From positions 3,591,501 to 3,655,500 of the forward strand of contig NZ_CP013118.1 in the NCBI RefSeq assembly GCF_001443605.1: a stretch of DNA of 64,000 nucleotides, given 5' to 3'. Below the pieces are notes generated by a model that was not told the origin of the DNA, searched no databases, and saw nothing but the letters and a program-made list of their open reading frames with translations. Positions 63,276 to 64,000 of this stretch are shown here, in pieces. Made by a program: the position numbers and the translations under genes. Numbering within the stretch: position 1 is the first letter of the stretch; each line of letters starts with the position of its first letter. Origin of the DNA: Salinivirga cyanobacteriivorans (GTDB lineage: Bacteria > Bacteroidota > Bacteroidia > Bacteroidales > Salinivirgaceae).

Positions 63276-63611
63276 ATGCCCTACAAAGAGCCTAAAATAG
63301 AAAAGCTGTTTTACTCCATGGGGGAGGTGGCTGACATGTTTAACATAAATGCCTCAACCATTCGATACTGGGAGAAGCATTTTGATCATCTCAAGCCACG
63401 TAAAAACAATAAAGGTAATCGGCAATTCACACAAAAAGACTTAGATGATCTGAAAGTTATATACCACTTGCTTAAAGAGCGGGGTTTGACCATTAAAGGA
63501 GCCAAATCGAAACTAAAGCAAAATAAAAATGATGTGGTTGAAAATACAGAGATTGTAGAGCGGCTGCAGAAAATAAAGTCAATGCTCAACGAAGTTAAAG
63601 AAAACTTGTAA
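63276..63611 (+). CDS. MerR-family transcriptional regulator
   Basis: A 111-residue regulator with the winged-helix DNA-binding domain FYSMGEVADMFNINASTIRY, WEKHFDHLKPRKNNKGNRQF. The C-terminal helix (ENTEIVERLQKIKSMLNEVK) is a short dimerisation coil. There is no ligand domain. It follows the CapA gene by 5 bp. This short type is widespread in Bacteroidota next to cell-envelope genes. Confidence 0.93.
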   Translation: MPYKEPKIEKLFYSMGEVADMFNINASTIRYWEKHFDHLKPRKNNKGNRQFTQKDLDDLKVIYHLLKERGLTIKGAKSKLKQNKNDVVENTEIVERLQKIKSMLNEVKENL

Positions 63612-63633
63612 CCGGATTTCCCTCCATACCTCA

Positions 63634-63659
63634 ACCCTGCCACCGGCAGGGTTTTTTAT
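63634..63659 (+). terminator. Rho-independent terminator
   Basis: ACCCTGCC-ACC-GGCAGGGT followed by T6 ends the M23-CapA-MerR operon. Confidence 0.9.
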
Positions 63660-63670
63660 TGAATTAACTT

Positions 63671-64000
63671 TTATTCATAGTGACAATGCGGGCAGGGCAT
63701 TGGTTTGCGTTTGGTTTTGATGTTAGTATTGAAATTAAACATCATTACAATCTCGTGTGCACCTCCGGTACCCGTACCCATGAGTTTAGAAATAGTCAGG
63801 TCGTAGCTGTATGAAATGGTTAAGTTGTCTTGCCTGAACCCGGCAAGAAAAATCACGGCATCTGATCCGGCATACTTTTTAAATACAGGAATCCCCCTGT
63901 AGCGGAGTCCAAAAAGCATAGGTCTTATTTCCCAATAAATACCGGCATCGAGCTGTTTGTATACGCCCTGCCACTTAAACTGAATGTTTGGATATAGGTA
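63671..64000 (-). CDS. PorP/SprF-family T9SS membrane protein (3' part, cut by window edge)
   Basis: The last 109 codons are visible: the frame runs from the window edge (YLYPNIQFKWQGVYKQLDAG) through IYWEIRPMLFGLRYRGIPVF, SDAVIFLAGFRQDNLTISYS and SYDLTISKLMGTGTGGAHEI to the stop at 63671-63673. These beta-strand and GTGGAHEI motifs match the C-terminal part of PorP/SprF outer membrane proteins of the type IX secretion/gliding system. The start lies outside the window, on the right. It fits the T9SS-dependent cargo found elsewhere in the window. Confidence 0.85.
   Translation of the reverse strand, partial: YLYPNIQFKWQGVYKQLDAGIYWEIRPMLFGLRYRGIPVFKKYAGSDAVIFLAGFRQDNLTISYSYDLTISKLMGTGTGGAHEIVMMFNFNTNIKTKRKPMPCPHCHYE

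Overview
The window comes from a member of the Bacteroidota, probably a marine or anaerobic Marinilabiliales/Bacteroidales-type organism. The signs are several secreted proteins ending in a type IX secretion (T9SS) 'YPNP' sorting domain, a PorP/SprF-like protein at the right edge, an ECF sigma/FecR/STN regulatory trio, CarboxypepD_reg-like proteins, the Bacteroidota -33 TTTG / -7 TAnnTTTG promoter format, and AT-rich A-rich start regions. No rRNA, tRNA or CRISPR array was recognised.

Left end (1-8.7 kb) is an accessory island. It opens with an integron-cassette-like arrangement: two long imperfect palindromes resembling attC sites flank a membrane-protein gene. An IS630-type element then sits inside a small gene whose sequence can be restored by removing the element, followed by an IS701-type transposase. 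Next comes a diversity-generating retroelement (DGR): a FISUMP/C-type-lectin-fold lipoprotein whose last 65 codons are the variable repeat (VR), an Avd-type accessory gene, the template repeat (TR) and a DGR-type reverse transcriptase. TR and VR align over exactly 197 nt with 34 differences, 31 of them at template adenines. Small palindromic elements have invaded this DGR. A 47-bp element interrupts avd. A 289-bp element with the same termini, carrying a GIY-YIG nuclease gene, interrupts the TR. A frameshifted S23/IVP gene bounded by a 20-bp inverted repeat sits between avd and the TR. The two palindromic insertions share boundaries, a target pattern (AT^RAA) and a stop codon completed by the target. 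I consider this the most novel item in the window.

Middle (8.7-46 kb): small envelope proteins, a tandem pair of unknown paralogs, a secreted GH3 glucosidase, the sigma/FecR/STN operon with a paralogous CarboxypepD_reg protein, a secreted papain-like protease, a 1441-aa surface protein with nine 51-aa repeats, then core metabolism on the minus strand (SiaC-like protein, flavodiiron protein, thioesterase, PyrI-PyrB, QueG). Two tandem T9SS proteins (1671 and 855 aa) share promoter, leader, C-terminus and terminator but differ in the middle. An IS256 element with a clear 8-bp target duplication follows, then a non-coding tandem array of about 0.8-kb units. Parts of that unit belong to a dispersed intergenic repeat also seen at 15 kb and 32 kb.

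Right end (46-64 kb) is ordinary chromosome: MarC, Der, Era, an ABC-F protein, a single-domain response regulator, a Crp/Fnr regulator, YigZ, an M42-type peptidase, two methyltransferases, a CrtA-like protein, two tiny lipoproteins ending in Pro-Cys, AlaRS, an M23 peptidase, a CapA-like protein, a MerR regulator and the 3' part of a PorP/SprF gene.
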